Shown: positions 6,513 to 14,940, numbered from the stretch's first letter. The stretch: DNA of 42,142 nucleotides from an uncultured Bacteroidota bacterium (GCA_903839875.1 CAIMDZ010000221.1:1-42142), one strand, 5' to 3'. Numbers and translations are program-made. The notes: generated by a model from the letters alone, not told the origin.

Positions 6513-6668
6513 ATGAAAAAGACAAAGAAAACTGATGTGAAATCTGCCAAAATAAAGGTGGATAAAAAGCTGGATAAGTACCTGGAAATGGACTTATTCC
6601 GGGAAAAATTAGATAAGGCAAATGAAATACTAAGAACGTCAGTATTTCCACCAGGTATGCTTCGGTAG
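6513..6668 (+). CDS. Small lysine-rich partner of the DUF6934 protein
   Basis: A 51-residue ORF (MKKTKKTDVKSAKIKVDKKL, then a DKYLEMDLF segment, then REKLDKANEIL, ending PPGMLR) preceded by AAGGAAATAAGG. It starts 44 nt after the DUF6934 stop on the same strand. The basic N-terminus, the LDKY and LF-x-EKL-x-KAN-x-IL pattern and the position match small genes that I recall accompanying DUF6934 genes. The C-terminus is short and may be truncated near 6660, where the dispersed repeat follows. Function is unknown; a regulator or antitoxin is possible. Confidence 0.65.
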   Translation: MKKTKKTDVKSAKIKVDKKLDKYLEMDLFREKLDKANEILRTSVFPPGMLR

Positions 6669-6719
6669 CGGATGCCCTGTTTCACATCTTCTATTGGATT
6701 CTTGTTGTGCGTATCCGGT

Positions 6720-6985
6720 TACAAAAACAAAACTGCCACCCCTTAACCACCACAATTGCTGTGCCAGATATTTGACAGGGTACTCACGTTTTTTGCCCCA
6801 ATGCTGACCTAACGAATTGAGGGATTCAGGGTTGTGTTGTACAGAAAATTGTGGATATCTTTTTGCGGGTGAAATTGCGGCAGGTTGTGTCATGACATGG
6901 GCGTATTGGTTTTTGGTGAGTTTGATGGACAATGTCACATACGGCGGGATGTGTTTGGGTGGTGGTGGGTGTTTGGTGACAGTGT
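6720..6985 (+). repeat. Dispersed ~270-bp repeat, copy 2
   Basis: Direct repeat of 5655-5930; see that entry for the conserved core (here about 6788-6887). The two copies bracket the DUF6934 gene pair precisely. Minus-strand ORFs over this copy contain the same chance peptide as copy 1. Confidence 0.75.
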
Positions 6986-7025
6986 GGTGCCATTTCGTCA
7001 TTTATGGGTTGGCAACCGGGGCGAC

Positions 7026-7076
7026 GTAGTCTGGAAGACTACCCCGTGCTGTGGCATCCATCTAGGCAGCCTAGAT
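7026..7076. repeat. Two adjacent hairpins after the TIR pseudogene
   Basis: GTAGTC/GACTAC (7026-7031 and 7037-7042) and ATCTAGG/CCTAGAT (7060-7066 and 7070-7076, spacer CAG). The second overlaps the TAG stop of the leftward TIR frame. No T tract follows on either strand, so these are structured intergenic repeats rather than clear terminators. Confidence 0.45.
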
Positions 7077-7898
7077 TGCCAAGAGCAACCTTACTTTTGT
7101 TAGATATTCATCTCTTTTTTCTTCCCATCGCGTAAGATGGATTGGCGCGAGCTTAAACCTTTTTTCCAACAATCCCTTAAACGAATTCAATTGACTTTTG
7201 TCGTTTATTTTGAATCCGAGAGTATCAGGAAAAACCCCCTTTACATCTGAAAAATTAAATGGTGGAATTAATATAGGTATATGTTTGTTCGTCTTTACCC
7301 ACACAGCACCCATCTCGCAGAGACAAATTGGACTATCATAAAAATTTTGACTTAACATGAATAAAGCAAGTATTTCATTATTTAAAACACTTTTTAAGGT
7401 GTCAAAAATACCATCCCCTAGTGAAACGCCATAAGCTGGATGTGACTAAAAAAATATTTCACTATGCGGTATCCCAATGACTTCAATTAAATCAATCAAC
7501 GGTTTTATTTTCGCTTCATCTTTCGATGAGTGGCTTATAAAAATTTTTATCATATTTTGGTTGTTTTGATTTTTGTTTTTGACAATATTATGTGGCTCAT
7601 TGATTGGCACTAAGTCGAGAGCCTTCTCTGATATCGGTTTAGATCTAAATGCGTCATCCATATCTATCAATAAATCTTCAATGATTCCGTTCAGCGTAAT
7701 TTTGTTCGCATGTATAGTTGACGTTCCTGAATGATGAATAAAGGGGATTTGCTCTAATTGAGTTAAGTAAGATTTATTAAAATTATTATCCTGGATGATT
7801 GAATATAATCTTTGAAATAGCGCTCTCATTACTTCTCCGTCATTCGCATTTGTCAATCCCGTTTTTATTAGGTTAATCTTCTTTATTATTTTATCCAT
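7071..7898 (-). pseudogene. TIR-domain protein interrupted by an in-frame amber codon
   Basis: One reading frame of 275 codons with a single TAG at 7446-7448. Upstream of it are ~115 residues of unknown N-terminal domain and the start of a TIR domain (KIFISHSSKDEAKIKPLIDL, ending at EIFF). Downstream the same frame continues with SHPAYGVSLGDGIF and the conserved NFYDSPICLCEMGAVWV, which carries the Glu used by NAD-cleaving TIR domains. In comparable domains the interrupted position is usually Thr, Ser or Cys. Because both halves keep the frame, a single substitution is the simplest cause. Bacterial TIR proteins often act in antiphage defence by NAD+ depletion; the neighbouring ImmA/PIN pair fits an island. 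Recent inactivation or a sequencing error are both possible. Confidence 0.8.
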
Positions 7899-7965
7899 AA
7901 GTTCATCATATAAATCAGTTTACATTTGAAGTCTCAATTGCTCTTCATCTTTCATGAAAATTATT

Positions 7966-8547
7966 TCACATAAATTGTAATGTAATATCTTTGTACAGAG
8001 CGATAAGTTCGGGCAGAGTTATTGTTCTTACACCAACTTCTTTACAAATTGCCGGTATTTTCTTAAATAATTTATTGTCGTTACTTGTTTCTGTCTCTTC
8101 TGTTACCAAAATTATCTCATCCAGTGTGTTTTCACGGACAAGGTTCATGCAGAGTAGTATCAACTTCATGTCAGCATCTTCCAAGAATTTATTCTTCTGA
8201 TTTTCATATTCTACTTCAGTCAATTTTCTCTGTTTCAAAACAATTGAATTGACAAATTGATTATCGACTTGCCTTAAAAACTTAGCGGGAGCTGGGGCAA
8301 TAATGTTTTCTGTTTTGTAAGGAACTTTAGCAGATTTTAGAAAATTTTTATCTGCTAAATATGAAAGCTTATCCAAGACGAGTCCCTTGTAAGTGTAAGT
8401 ACATTGTTCCAAGACTTTGTCAATTACCACTAATTCACCAACTTCGATCTTCGCTTTGATAAAATCAAATAAAATCGAGTTATTATCGAATGGTAAGTAG
8501 TAACGAACCAAGGACAAAAGAGACGTGGTGTCTACTACTACTTTCAT
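7966..8547 (-). CDS. PIN-like protein, DUF4411 type
   Basis: A 193-residue protein. Asp6 in VVVDTTSLLSL is the N-terminal acidic residue of a PIN-like fold; Glu47 in VIDKVLEQC and the acids of DADMKLI and LVTEETETSNDNK are the other likely metal ligands. The C-terminal segment IPAICKEVGVRTITLPELI has the form seen in DUF4411 proteins. PIN-like domains are usually Mg-dependent ribonucleases. Its ATG overlaps the stop of the ImmA/IrrE gene by 4 nt (8544-8547), so the two are translationally coupled; this pairing is common and suggests a toxin-antitoxin or defence module. The precise family name is moderately certain. Confidence 0.75.
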   Translation of the reverse strand: MKVVVDTTSLLSLVRYYLPFDNNSILFDFIKAKIEVGELVVIDKVLEQCTYTYKGLVLDKLSYLADKNFLKSAKVPYKTENIIAPAPAKFLRQVDNQFVNSIVLKQRKLTEVEYENQKNKFLEDADMKLILLCMNLVRENTLDEIILVTEETETSNDNKLFKKIPAICKEVGVRTITLPELIALYKDITLQFM

Positions 8548-9701
8548 TGTAGGTATTTATCTAATTTTTCAGGTTTAATATTCAAAGTTCGACATACATC
8601 GTATTCATTTATTATTCCCTCATAAAATGCGGTCTGCAATGTTGAAATAAGTAATGGCGAATTTATTGGTTTTGGCGCAGAGCCAGATGCCTTTATCCCT
8701 TGTTCCTTTTCTAATTCTTTTAATTTCTTTTCATCGTCTATCTTTTTTCTATATTGTTCGTCTAAATCGCCCTTTATTTTTTTATAATTTTTTGCGGACA
8801 ATTTTTCAAGATAAAGCATTCGTGTAAACAGTGCAATCGTACTAAGATGAGTGCTTTGCGATATCTGAATTACATCTTCGAAATAGTAGTCGTTGGAACT
8901 ATCTGCAACACCAAAATTTCGTATGACTTTATCAAAATCACCAACTAGGAAATAAAAAGCAAAATCGTTACACCATCTTTCGATTGCGCTTAATTTTGAA
9001 TTTGCTAAATTCTGAACATCTAACTCTTCAACTTCTTCTTCGTTAATTAGGTAATGCCCCAGTTCATGAATAAGCGTAAATATCTCTCGCCTAAAAGAAA
9101 TCTGACGCCGTTTTAATACAATAACATTGGGGTTTAGAAAGAAGCCGTCAACATTGGCTATTTCTTTTTTGTTCCATGTTTCAACAAATTCAAAAACCAA
9201 TATATTATTCTCTGCAAACTTTCCAATTAATGCCTTTAAAAACTCTTTAAGATCAGAGTTGAAAGCCGGATACAGGGTTGCCCGAATTTCTTGTGCGATT
9301 TTTTTTGGGTCTTGGTTAATATTGTAAAATAGCAGTGTTCTTTCAATGTTTATTTCGGCAAGTTTTGCCATCGCCGACAAAGAAATTTTAAACTCTTCAA
9401 ATTGATTAACAATTTTCTTCGCTCCAATGTTTAATTCGACACCGAAGTTTGATTTTCTGAAAAAAATACTGGCATCTTTCGATATTTCAGGCGACTTTGG
9501 ATCTAAATAAAAATGTAAACCTTTATTGAAGACTTTATCAATTCGTTTTAAGTAGCTTAGATTAATATCGTTTGAAAAGATTTCTTCCTTGTTTATCTTT
9601 TTTTTGAGTCCTTCACTGACAATAACAAGTAATTCTTCAACTGTCATTTTATAAAGTGACAGTAGGTATTTCAGTCTTTGTATGTTTTGCTCTACTTTCA
9701 A
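8544..9701 (-). CDS. ImmA/IrrE-family metallopeptidase
   Basis: A 385-residue protein with the zinc motif HELGH at residues 212-216 (FTLIHELGHYLINEEE) and the downstream ERWCNDFAFYFL segment, whose Glu241 is the likely third ligand. The ~110 N-terminal residues are mainly helical and may hold a degenerate helix-turn-helix; ~60 C-terminal residues after the peptidase are charged. ImmA/IrrE proteases cleave repressors in mobile elements and stress responses; as partner of a DUF4411 protein it probably controls or processes that protein. No clear TAnnTTTG promoter is visible upstream. First gene of a two-gene operon. Confidence 0.85.
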   Translation of the reverse strand: MKVEQNIQRLKYLLSLYKMTVEELLVIVSEGLKKKINKEEIFSNDINLSYLKRIDKVFNKGLHFYLDPKSPEISKDASIFFRKSNFGVELNIGAKKIVNQFEEFKISLSAMAKLAEINIERTLLFYNINQDPKKIAQEIRATLYPAFNSDLKEFLKALIGKFAENNILVFEFVETWNKKEIANVDGFFLNPNVIVLKRRQISFRREIFTLIHELGHYLINEEEVEELDVQNLANSKLSAIERWCNDFAFYFLVGDFDKVIRNFGVADSSNDYYFEDVIQISQSTHLSTIALFTRMLYLEKLSAKNYKKIKGDLDEQYRKKIDDEKKLKELEKEQGIKASGSAPKPINSPLLISTLQTAFYEGIINEYDVCRTLNIKPEKLDKYLQ

Positions 9702-9840
9702 CGTTTGGTTGTAAATTATTTGTGCAAGTTAAGAAAATATATTCCATGGATAAGGTAATCTGCTAATTGAAAATTTTGTCCTCTGCTTAGCATGCCAGGG
9801 GCCAGCATCCCATTTGCAAATAACAGAATGAATCTTTCCT

Positions 9841-9957
9841 GCCATAACTCCCTGCCACAATTTCACCCCAAAAAAGATACCCACAATTTTTCGCCCACCA
9901 CAATATGAAATCCCTCAATAATTTAATAACACTTTCCCGCCGAAAATATAGGTAACT
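9841..9957 (-). repeat. Dispersed repeat, diverged inverted copy 3
   Basis: Read on the minus strand, this segment follows the conserved core of copies 1 and 2 in the same order: GTTAC, then ATTGAGGGATT, then AAAATTGTGG, then TATCTTTTT, GGGTGAAATTG and GGCAGG. It lies just upstream of the ImmA gene, so the island 5655-9957 is bounded by copies in opposite orientations. Confidence 0.6.
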
Positions 9958-9994
9958 AACCAAAAATCCAACGTTCCGTATAGAAGGAAAAGTA

Positions 9995-10387
9995 TCAGAT
10001 TTCTATCGTTATTACATTCCGCTTCATGTCAATAGAAAACGTAGTGCCTTCAAAAAAATCAAGCCCCAGCAGACCTTCGTAGTCGGAAAAGATACCATGT
10101 GCCAGGAAGTCATAAACCTGTACCGGGAATCTGTTCTTCTCAATTCCGAGACAACAGAGGTTGTCAATCTCATATACTTCGGTTTCTACAATACCATTGG
10201 CTGTTTCTATCAATACTTTACCAATACACTCATTGAAGTCGTAGCCATAAAGATGAAGTGCATTTGTGTCGATGGTAGTATTGGTGGCGCCGGTATCTAA
10301 AACCATATTGAAACGGAACTTGTTGATTATTGTGAGCGACACAATTAACAATCCGGTTCCGGCATCCCGCACAAACGGAAAAGTCAT
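9995..10387 (-). CDS. Retropepsin-like aspartyl protease
   Basis: A 130-residue single-domain protein with the catalytic motif DTGA at residues 31-34 (MVLDTGATNTTID) and the flap/second-half motif EGLLGLDFFEG, the hallmarks of gag-polyprotein-type or clan AA aspartyl peptidases that act as homodimers. There is no signal peptide. The start overlaps the end of the upstream gene by 4 nt (10384-10387), so the two are coupled. Substrate unknown. Confidence 0.85.
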   Translation of the reverse strand: MTFPFVRDAGTGLLIVSLTIINKFRFNMVLDTGATNTTIDTNALHLYGYDFNECIGKVLIETANGIVETEVYEIDNLCCLGIEKNRFPVQVYDFLAHGIFSDYEGLLGLDFFEGTTFSIDMKRNVITIEI

Positions 10388-10641
10388 TGCTTCACCTGGT
10401 TAAAGATACCGGTAATCTTTCTGATTGATTTAAAAACGCCGGTGTATATCATGCTGATCTTGTCGTAGCCGGCAGTTTTGTCCCGGCCAAGGTAGCAGAC
10501 TTCTTTCTTATCCCTGCTGTGGTACAACGGTATACCTGAAAGCACAACCAGATTAGCTTCATCCCATACCGGGTTGCCCAGTAATATCCACTCATCCGGA
10601 TACAACTTTTTAATTTCATCAATATTAAGAGTACGTTCCAT
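10384..10641 (-). CDS. Small conserved partner of the aspartyl protease
   Basis: An 85-residue protein beginning MERTLNIDEIKKLYPDEW. The ATG at 10639-10641 is chosen over an in-frame TTG nine nt upstream. The YP-x-EW-x-LL-GNPVWDE start and a later GIPLYHSRDKKEV segment resemble small hypothetical proteins I recall being encoded next to retroviral-type aspartyl proteases. Function unknown; because of the coupling it may be a substrate or cofactor. The promoter is at 10662-10669. Confidence 0.7.
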   Translation of the reverse strand: MERTLNIDEIKKLYPDEWILLGNPVWDEANLVVLSGIPLYHSRDKKEVCYLGRDKTAGYDKISMIYTGVFKSIRKITGIFNQVKQ

Positions 10642-10661
10642 ACACTTCAATTAAACTTATG

Positions 10662-10669
10662 CAAAGATA
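10662..10669 (-). promoter_or_regulatory. -7 promoter element for the protease operon
   Basis: TATCTTTG on the minus strand, predicting a leader of only ~14 nt. No TTTG at the -33 position is evident. Confidence 0.55.
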
Positions 10670-11022
10670 CGATTTTTGTGCGATATGGATATGGTAATCC
10701 TGTTGTTCGCACGTACGCCTCACATTGACGGCAGTGCCCGGATGCCGGGCGGGTCCTCCTCCAACGCACAAAGCTTTGCTGAGAGAGACCCACCGGGGAC
10801 ATTAATGTCATCATCCACACCACATTCAACCCACTTCGGGGTTGGTCCATTTTTTTTATTTACCGTGGGTTGCGCCCACGGCTACCTGCCTACCGGCAGG
10901 CAGGTTCACATTTAAGTCCTTCGGACTATGCCTAATAGAAATCCCGAACGATAAACGGTGCCACCGCCGTGGGGGCTTAATAGATGCAATAAGCTGGGAC
11001 AAAAAAAATCCCTCGCACATTT
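10670..11022. other. Intergenic region with GC-rich hairpin repeats
   Basis: No gene. It contains CCGTGGGTTGCGCCCACGG (10863-10881), a second copy of the CCTACCGGCAGGCAGG repeat, AGTCCTTCGGACT, CAACCC/GGGTTG and GCCCGGATGCCGGGC. These are short palindromic repeats of the kind scattered between Bacteroidota genes. Confidence 0.55.
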
Positions 11023-11053
11023 TTTGAATATTAAAAAAAGTGTTTTTACTTTG
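11023..11053 (+). promoter_or_regulatory. Promoter of recQ
   Basis: TTTG (11023-11026), a 19-bp spacer, then TTACTTTG (11046-11053), a near-consensus Bacteroidota promoter with one mismatch in the -7 element. The predicted leader is ~75 nt. Confidence 0.6.
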
Positions 11054-11134
11054 CATCCGGACATATGACTAACAGATTAATTAACCACCCTCCTTCGCTT
11101 TATCGAGCTTTGGCGGGTAAAAAAAGACTTACAG

Positions 11135-13306
11135 ATGAGCACTTACACGACAGAAAAACTCCACCAGGCGTTAAAGCATTTCTTTGGGTACGACCAGTTC
11201 CGCCTTTCCCAGTTGGCAATTATTGAAAATGTACTGAACGGCGGCGATACGCTGGCCATTATGCCTACGGGCGGGGGCAAATCAATTTGCTACCAGTTGC
11301 CGGCTATGCTGCTGCCGGGTGTCACTATTGTTATATCGCCGCTGATAGCGCTTATGAAGGACCAGGTAGATGCACTGGTTGCCAATGGTATTCATGGGGC
11401 ATTCCTGAATTCGTCGCAGAGCCAGGATGAGCAGTCGCGCATTATAAAGCAGGCTGAGGCGGGGGTAATAAAACTACTGTATATAGCACCGGAGCGGATA
11501 CCTGCCAACAGCGAGGCGTTCTTTAATTTTCTGAAGAAGCTGAACCCGTCGCTGTTTGCGATTGATGAGGCGCATTGCATATCGGCATGGGGGCACGATT
11601 TCAGGCCCGATTATCTGAAGCTGGCTGTGTTGAAGGAGCAGTTCCCCAATGTGCCGCTGGTGGCGCTGACGGCGAGTGCGGACGGGGTGACGCAACGGGA
11701 TATAGTGGACCGGCTGAAGCTGCACAATGGCAAGACTTTTATCTCCAGCTTCAACCGGCCGAACATTCACTACTATGTGCAGCCCAAGAAAAATGCATTC
11801 GGGCACATACTGGAATACCTGAAAAAACATAAGGACGACAGTGGCATTATTTATGCGCTGTCGCGGGCATCTACCGAGGATATAGCGGGTCGGCTGCATG
11901 AGGCGGGCATAAAGGCGGCGCACTATCATGCGGGGCTGGACAGCGCGGAGCGTAGCAGGGTGCAGGATGCTTTTCTGCGCGATGAGTACAAGGTGATAGT
12001 GGCTACCATAGCCTTCGGGATGGGGATAGATAAATCGAATGTGCGGTTTGTGATACATCATGATGTTTCTAAAAACGTTGAGGGGTATTACCAGGAGACA
12101 GGCAGGGCCGGGCGTGACGGGTTGCGGAGTGATGCCATACTGTTTTACTCGTATGGCGATATAATGAAGCTGAAGAAATTTGCAGAGATAGAGGGAAATC
12201 CGCAGCAGACGGCTATATCTATGAAGAAGCTGGAGCGGATGCAGGAGTATTGCGAGGACGAGGGATGCAGGCGGCAGTTTCTGATGGAGTATTTCGGCGA
12301 GTCGTTTCCGGCCTATTGCGGCAGTTGCGATTATTGTCTGAGTTCGCTTGAAGAGAAGGATGCGACTGAGGATGCGCAGAAGTTCCTGAGTGCAGTGAGC
12401 AGGACAGGGGAGCGGTATGGGGCAACATACATAATAGACTTTCTGCGTGGATCGGCAAGTGAGAAGATACAGCCGCAGCATAAAGAACTAAAGACCTACG
12501 GCATAGGCAAAAGCCTGAAGAAAGAAGAGTGGCAGTGGATGGTGCAGCAGTTGCTCAGGAATAAATTTATAGACAAGACCGACGACCAATATGCCACGCT
12601 GAAACTGAATGAAAAAAGCTGGAAGATACTGAAGGGAGAGAGCCAGATAAAGCTGGTGCTGAAGAAGGAGAAGGCACAGATAATAGACGAAGAAGAACTG
12701 GCCTACGACAAGGGCCTGATGCAGGAACTAAAGAGCCTGCGCCTGGATATGGCCGACCGCGAAAATGTGCCCGCATACGCAATAGTAGCCGATAACTCGC
12801 TGGTGGAGCTGGCTACCTATCTGCCCCACAGCTTTGATGAGCTGAAACAGATAGCAGGCTTCGGGGATTATAAGGTGGGCAGGTATGGCGCGGGTTTCCT
12901 GGATGTGGTGAAGCGGTATGCGAAGGAGCATAAGCTTGAAGGGAAGATGCACTTTAAGAAGGCGAAACCAAAGAGTAAGCCGAAGGAAGCGGCAAGTAGT
13001 ATTAGTCCGAGTATGCGGGGGACGTTCCAGTTGTTTAATGAGGGGTTGAGTATTCCGGAGATCGTGCAGCAGCGCAACCTGGCACTATCGACCATAGAGG
13101 CGCACCTTGCAGCGTTTGTGGGTACGGGGGAACTGGATATATACCGTGTAGTGCCGAAGAATAAACTGGATGAAATAGTGGGCGCTATCAAAACATCGGG
13201 GCAGGCGTACGCGGCGAAGCCGATAAAGGATATGTTGGGGGATGATTATAGTTATGGGGAGATAAAGATGGGGCTGGAGTATTATAGGAGGGTGTTTGGT
13301 GGGTAG
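11135..13306 (+). CDS. recQ: ATP-dependent DNA helicase RecQ
   Basis: A 723-residue 3'-5' DNA helicase of recombination and repair. Walker A MPTGGGKS is at residues 43-50 and the DEAH box at 144-147, followed by the RecQ-typical CISAWGHDFRPDY. The helicase C-terminal domain has GRAGRDG. The RQC zinc site is formed by the Cys residues in CEDEGCRRQF and CGSCDYC. An HRDC domain (around YLPHSFDELKQIAGFGDYKVGRYG) follows, then a C-terminal helix-turn-helix (LALSTIEAHLAAFV), as in full-length RecQ of Bacteroidota and Firmicutes. It is monocistronic with its own promoter. Confidence 0.97.
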   Translation: MSTYTTEKLHQALKHFFGYDQFRLSQLAIIENVLNGGDTLAIMPTGGGKSICYQLPAMLLPGVTIVISPLIALMKDQVDALVANGIHGAFLNSSQSQDEQSRIIKQAEAGVIKLLYIAPERIPANSEAFFNFLKKLNPSLFAIDEAHCISAWGHDFRPDYLKLAVLKEQFPNVPLVALTASADGVTQRDIVDRLKLHNGKTFISSFNRPNIHYYVQPKKNAFGHILEYLKKHKDDSGIIYALSRASTEDIAGRLHEAGIKAAHYHAGLDSAERSRVQDAFLRDEYKVIVATIAFGMGIDKSNVRFVIHHDVSKNVEGYYQETGRAGRDGLRSDAILFYSYGDIMKLKKFAEIEGNPQQTAISMKKLERMQEYCEDEGCRRQFLMEYFGESFPAYCGSCDYCLSSLEEKDATEDAQKFLSAVSRTGERYGATYIIDFLRGSASEKIQPQHKELKTYGIGKSLKKEEWQWMVQQLLRNKFIDKTDDQYATLKLNEKSWKILKGESQIKLVLKKEKAQIIDEEELAYDKGLMQELKSLRLDMADRENVPAYAIVADNSLVELATYLPHSFDELKQIAGFGDYKVGRYGAGFLDVVKRYAKEHKLEGKMHFKKAKPKSKPKEAASSISPSMRGTFQLFNEGLSIPEIVQQRNLALSTIEAHLAAFVGTGELDIYRVVPKNKLDEIVGAIKTSGQAYAAKPIKDMLGDDYSYGEIKMGLEYYRRVFGG

Positions 13307-13352
13307 TTGATAGGTTGAATGGTTGATTGGTTGCAGTAAGTAACTTTAATAA

Positions 13353-13378
13353 TAGAGCTGGAATTCATTCCGGCTCTA
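13353..13378. terminator. Hairpin between convergent recQ and the membrane-protein gene
   Basis: Arms TAGAGC-T-GGAA and TTCC-G-GCTCTA around TTCA form a 10-bp stem with one mismatch. It has no T tract on either side, so it may be a weak bidirectional terminator or an mRNA 3' stabiliser. Confidence 0.45.
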
Positions 13379-13410
13379 CTACACGTTGGGAAATGATCCG
13401 GAAAATGCTG

Positions 13411-14580
13411 TTACAGCGCTGCCAGGCTTTTTTCGTTTTGTAACAGGATCATCTGTATCTGTATCAGGTCATTGAGGGCGTTTGGGACTTTGTACTGGGT
13501 TTTGTTGTCGAGGAGGTCTATGATGTTTGAGGTGACGGGTACGGGCAGCGCAAGACCGGCGGGTTGCTTCATGGCAGTGTTGTATTGTACTGACATGTTC
13601 TGGAGTTCCTTTAGTTTGGTCAGCGCTTCAGGTGTTCTGTAAAAATAGTCCATGGCGGAATGGTCGCCGATGACCAGGTGCCTGCTTTCAAAGTCTTCGC
13701 CGATGGCATCGTTCCCGGTTTCGCATTTCACGAGGAACGATTTCAATTCCTCGCACCGGTTGTACATTTCTTTGCTGAGTGCGTCGGGTTTGGCAGGGTT
13801 GGTTTTAGCATATTGTTGCGCCGACTTTTGTTCGTTTTTCAGTATCTGTTCGTTGCGCAGATAATTTTTGGTGAGCCGGGTGTCTATCATGTTTGTGGCC
13901 CTTGGTGTCATTAGCATTGTGAAAAACAGGCCGCAGCCGATGAAAATAAATACAGAGGTGACAACCGTATTTACCTTTGTATCGGGTTTGCGGATGCCGG
14001 AAAAGAAATAAACGGGCAGAAACAGTACGAGCAGTATTAATGCAGCCAGTACTCCCATTACATTGGCTCCTGGCCAGTGCTGCACTTTGAACATAACAGC
14101 TAGCGCGATGGTGATTGCAAACAAAGAACCGATGCTCCACAGCGCTTTATCGGTGGGTGTGCGTTTCTCTCTTATTTTCAGCAGGAACACCATGGGCATA
14201 AACACCAACGCGGCGGTTGTTATTCCGGTTACTATGAGCACTGATGCGCCCGGTGCAAAAAGATATTTTAGAATGATGCCGGCAGTGAGCAAGGCAGTGC
14301 AAATGGCTCCGGTTACTAAGATGGTCCGTTTCATATTTGTATGGTTTTTAAAAGTTAAAACAATAAACAATTCTTCTTCTATTTCGTGCATCCCGTTTGG
14401 TGTTATTGCCCGGAAGGCTTTATTATATGCCGACTCAAAATCACCGCCGTGGTCCATCGCTTCTTCAATGAAGCTGCAATAATGGTCCAGCAGGTCGTTT
14501 TGCAGGCCTGTGGTGGTGACGCCATCACCGATGATGCGCTGGTGGATCATGTCCACCTGTTCGTCGCTAAGCTGTACCAA
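13411..14580 (-). CDS. Polytopic membrane protein of a PadR operon
   Basis: A 389-residue protein. The first ~80 residues are soluble and helical, with a DLLDHYCSFIEEAM segment typical of small N-terminal domains seen in PadR-linked membrane proteins of Bacteroidota. About five transmembrane segments follow (residues ~83-230), including KVQHWPGANVMG, a motif also found in GldL-like proteins. The C-terminal ~150 residues are soluble and rich in Lys, Asn and Gln. Its start overlaps the end of the PadR gene by 14 nt. PadR-membrane-protein pairs often answer envelope or drug stress; the exact role is unknown. Confidence 0.75.
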   Translation of the reverse strand: MVQLSDEQVDMIHQRIIGDGVTTTGLQNDLLDHYCSFIEEAMDHGGDFESAYNKAFRAITPNGMHEIEEELFIVLTFKNHTNMKRTILVTGAICTALLTAGIILKYLFAPGASVLIVTGITTAALVFMPMVFLLKIREKRTPTDKALWSIGSLFAITIALAVMFKVQHWPGANVMGVLAALILLVLFLPVYFFSGIRKPDTKVNTVVTSVFIFIGCGLFFTMLMTPRATNMIDTRLTKNYLRNEQILKNEQKSAQQYAKTNPAKPDALSKEMYNRCEELKSFLVKCETGNDAIGEDFESRHLVIGDHSAMDYFYRTPEALTKLKELQNMSVQYNTAMKQPAGLALPVPVTSNIIDLLDNKTQYKVPNALNDLIQIQMILLQNEKSLAAL

Positions 14581-14917
14581 ATGCTACCTGGGGTTTAGCT
14601 GTGATCAGATTGTGTATGGTGTCGAGAAACTGCAGCAGCTCATCTACCGAAACCCTGGCGGCAGTTTTGCCCGGCTTTGTAAGCGTGTAGTACTTACGTA
14701 CCCGCTTGCCTATAAAAACTTCCTCTACAGTTACCAGCCCATCGGCTTCGAGCTTGTGCAGGGCAGGGTAGAGGGAGCCTTCCTTTACGAGGATTTTGTC
14801 TCCCGACATTTCCTTTACCAGTTGGGTGATCTCGTAGCCATACATGCGGCCTTTGTCTCCGAGCAGGCGAAGGATGATGGTGCCTAATGTTCCTTTTAAA
14901 AGTTCTGTCTGATTCAT
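14567..14917 (-). CDS. PadR-family transcriptional regulator
   Basis: A 116-residue winged-helix regulator starting MNQTELLKGTLGTIILRLL. The start at 14917 is preferred to one 15 nt upstream because the purine stretch GAGAAA sits at the right distance. Family features are GRMYGYEITQLVKE, the recognition helix and turn GSLYPALHKLEADGLV and the wing with RVRKYYTLT. It heads an operon with the overlapping membrane-protein gene and probably represses it through the operator at 14941-14963. Confidence 0.93.
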   Translation of the reverse strand: MNQTELLKGTLGTIILRLLGDKGRMYGYEITQLVKEMSGDKILVKEGSLYPALHKLEADGLVTVEEVFIGKRVRKYYTLTKPGKTAARVSVDELLQFLDTIHNLITAKPQVAFGTA

Positions 14918-14940
14918 AGTTTCTCGTTGCATCAGTTAGC

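Noticed and set aside
5713-7001. Minus-strand ORFs over both repeat copies with the same peptide (AISPAKRYPQFSVQHNP)
   Set aside because: The shared peptide comes from the repeat. The frames differ outside the conserved core and have no promoter or recognisable fold, so I treat them as chance ORFs.
10735-10805. TPP riboswitch suggested by CTGAGAGAGACCC
   Set aside because: The other invariant TPP segments are absent and no thiamine gene follows; the match is a chance piece in a repeat-rich spacer.
11474-12481. 335-codon open frame opposite recQ
   Set aside because: It lies entirely within a gene with all RecQ motifs; the composition is that of an antisense frame in GC-richer coding DNA.
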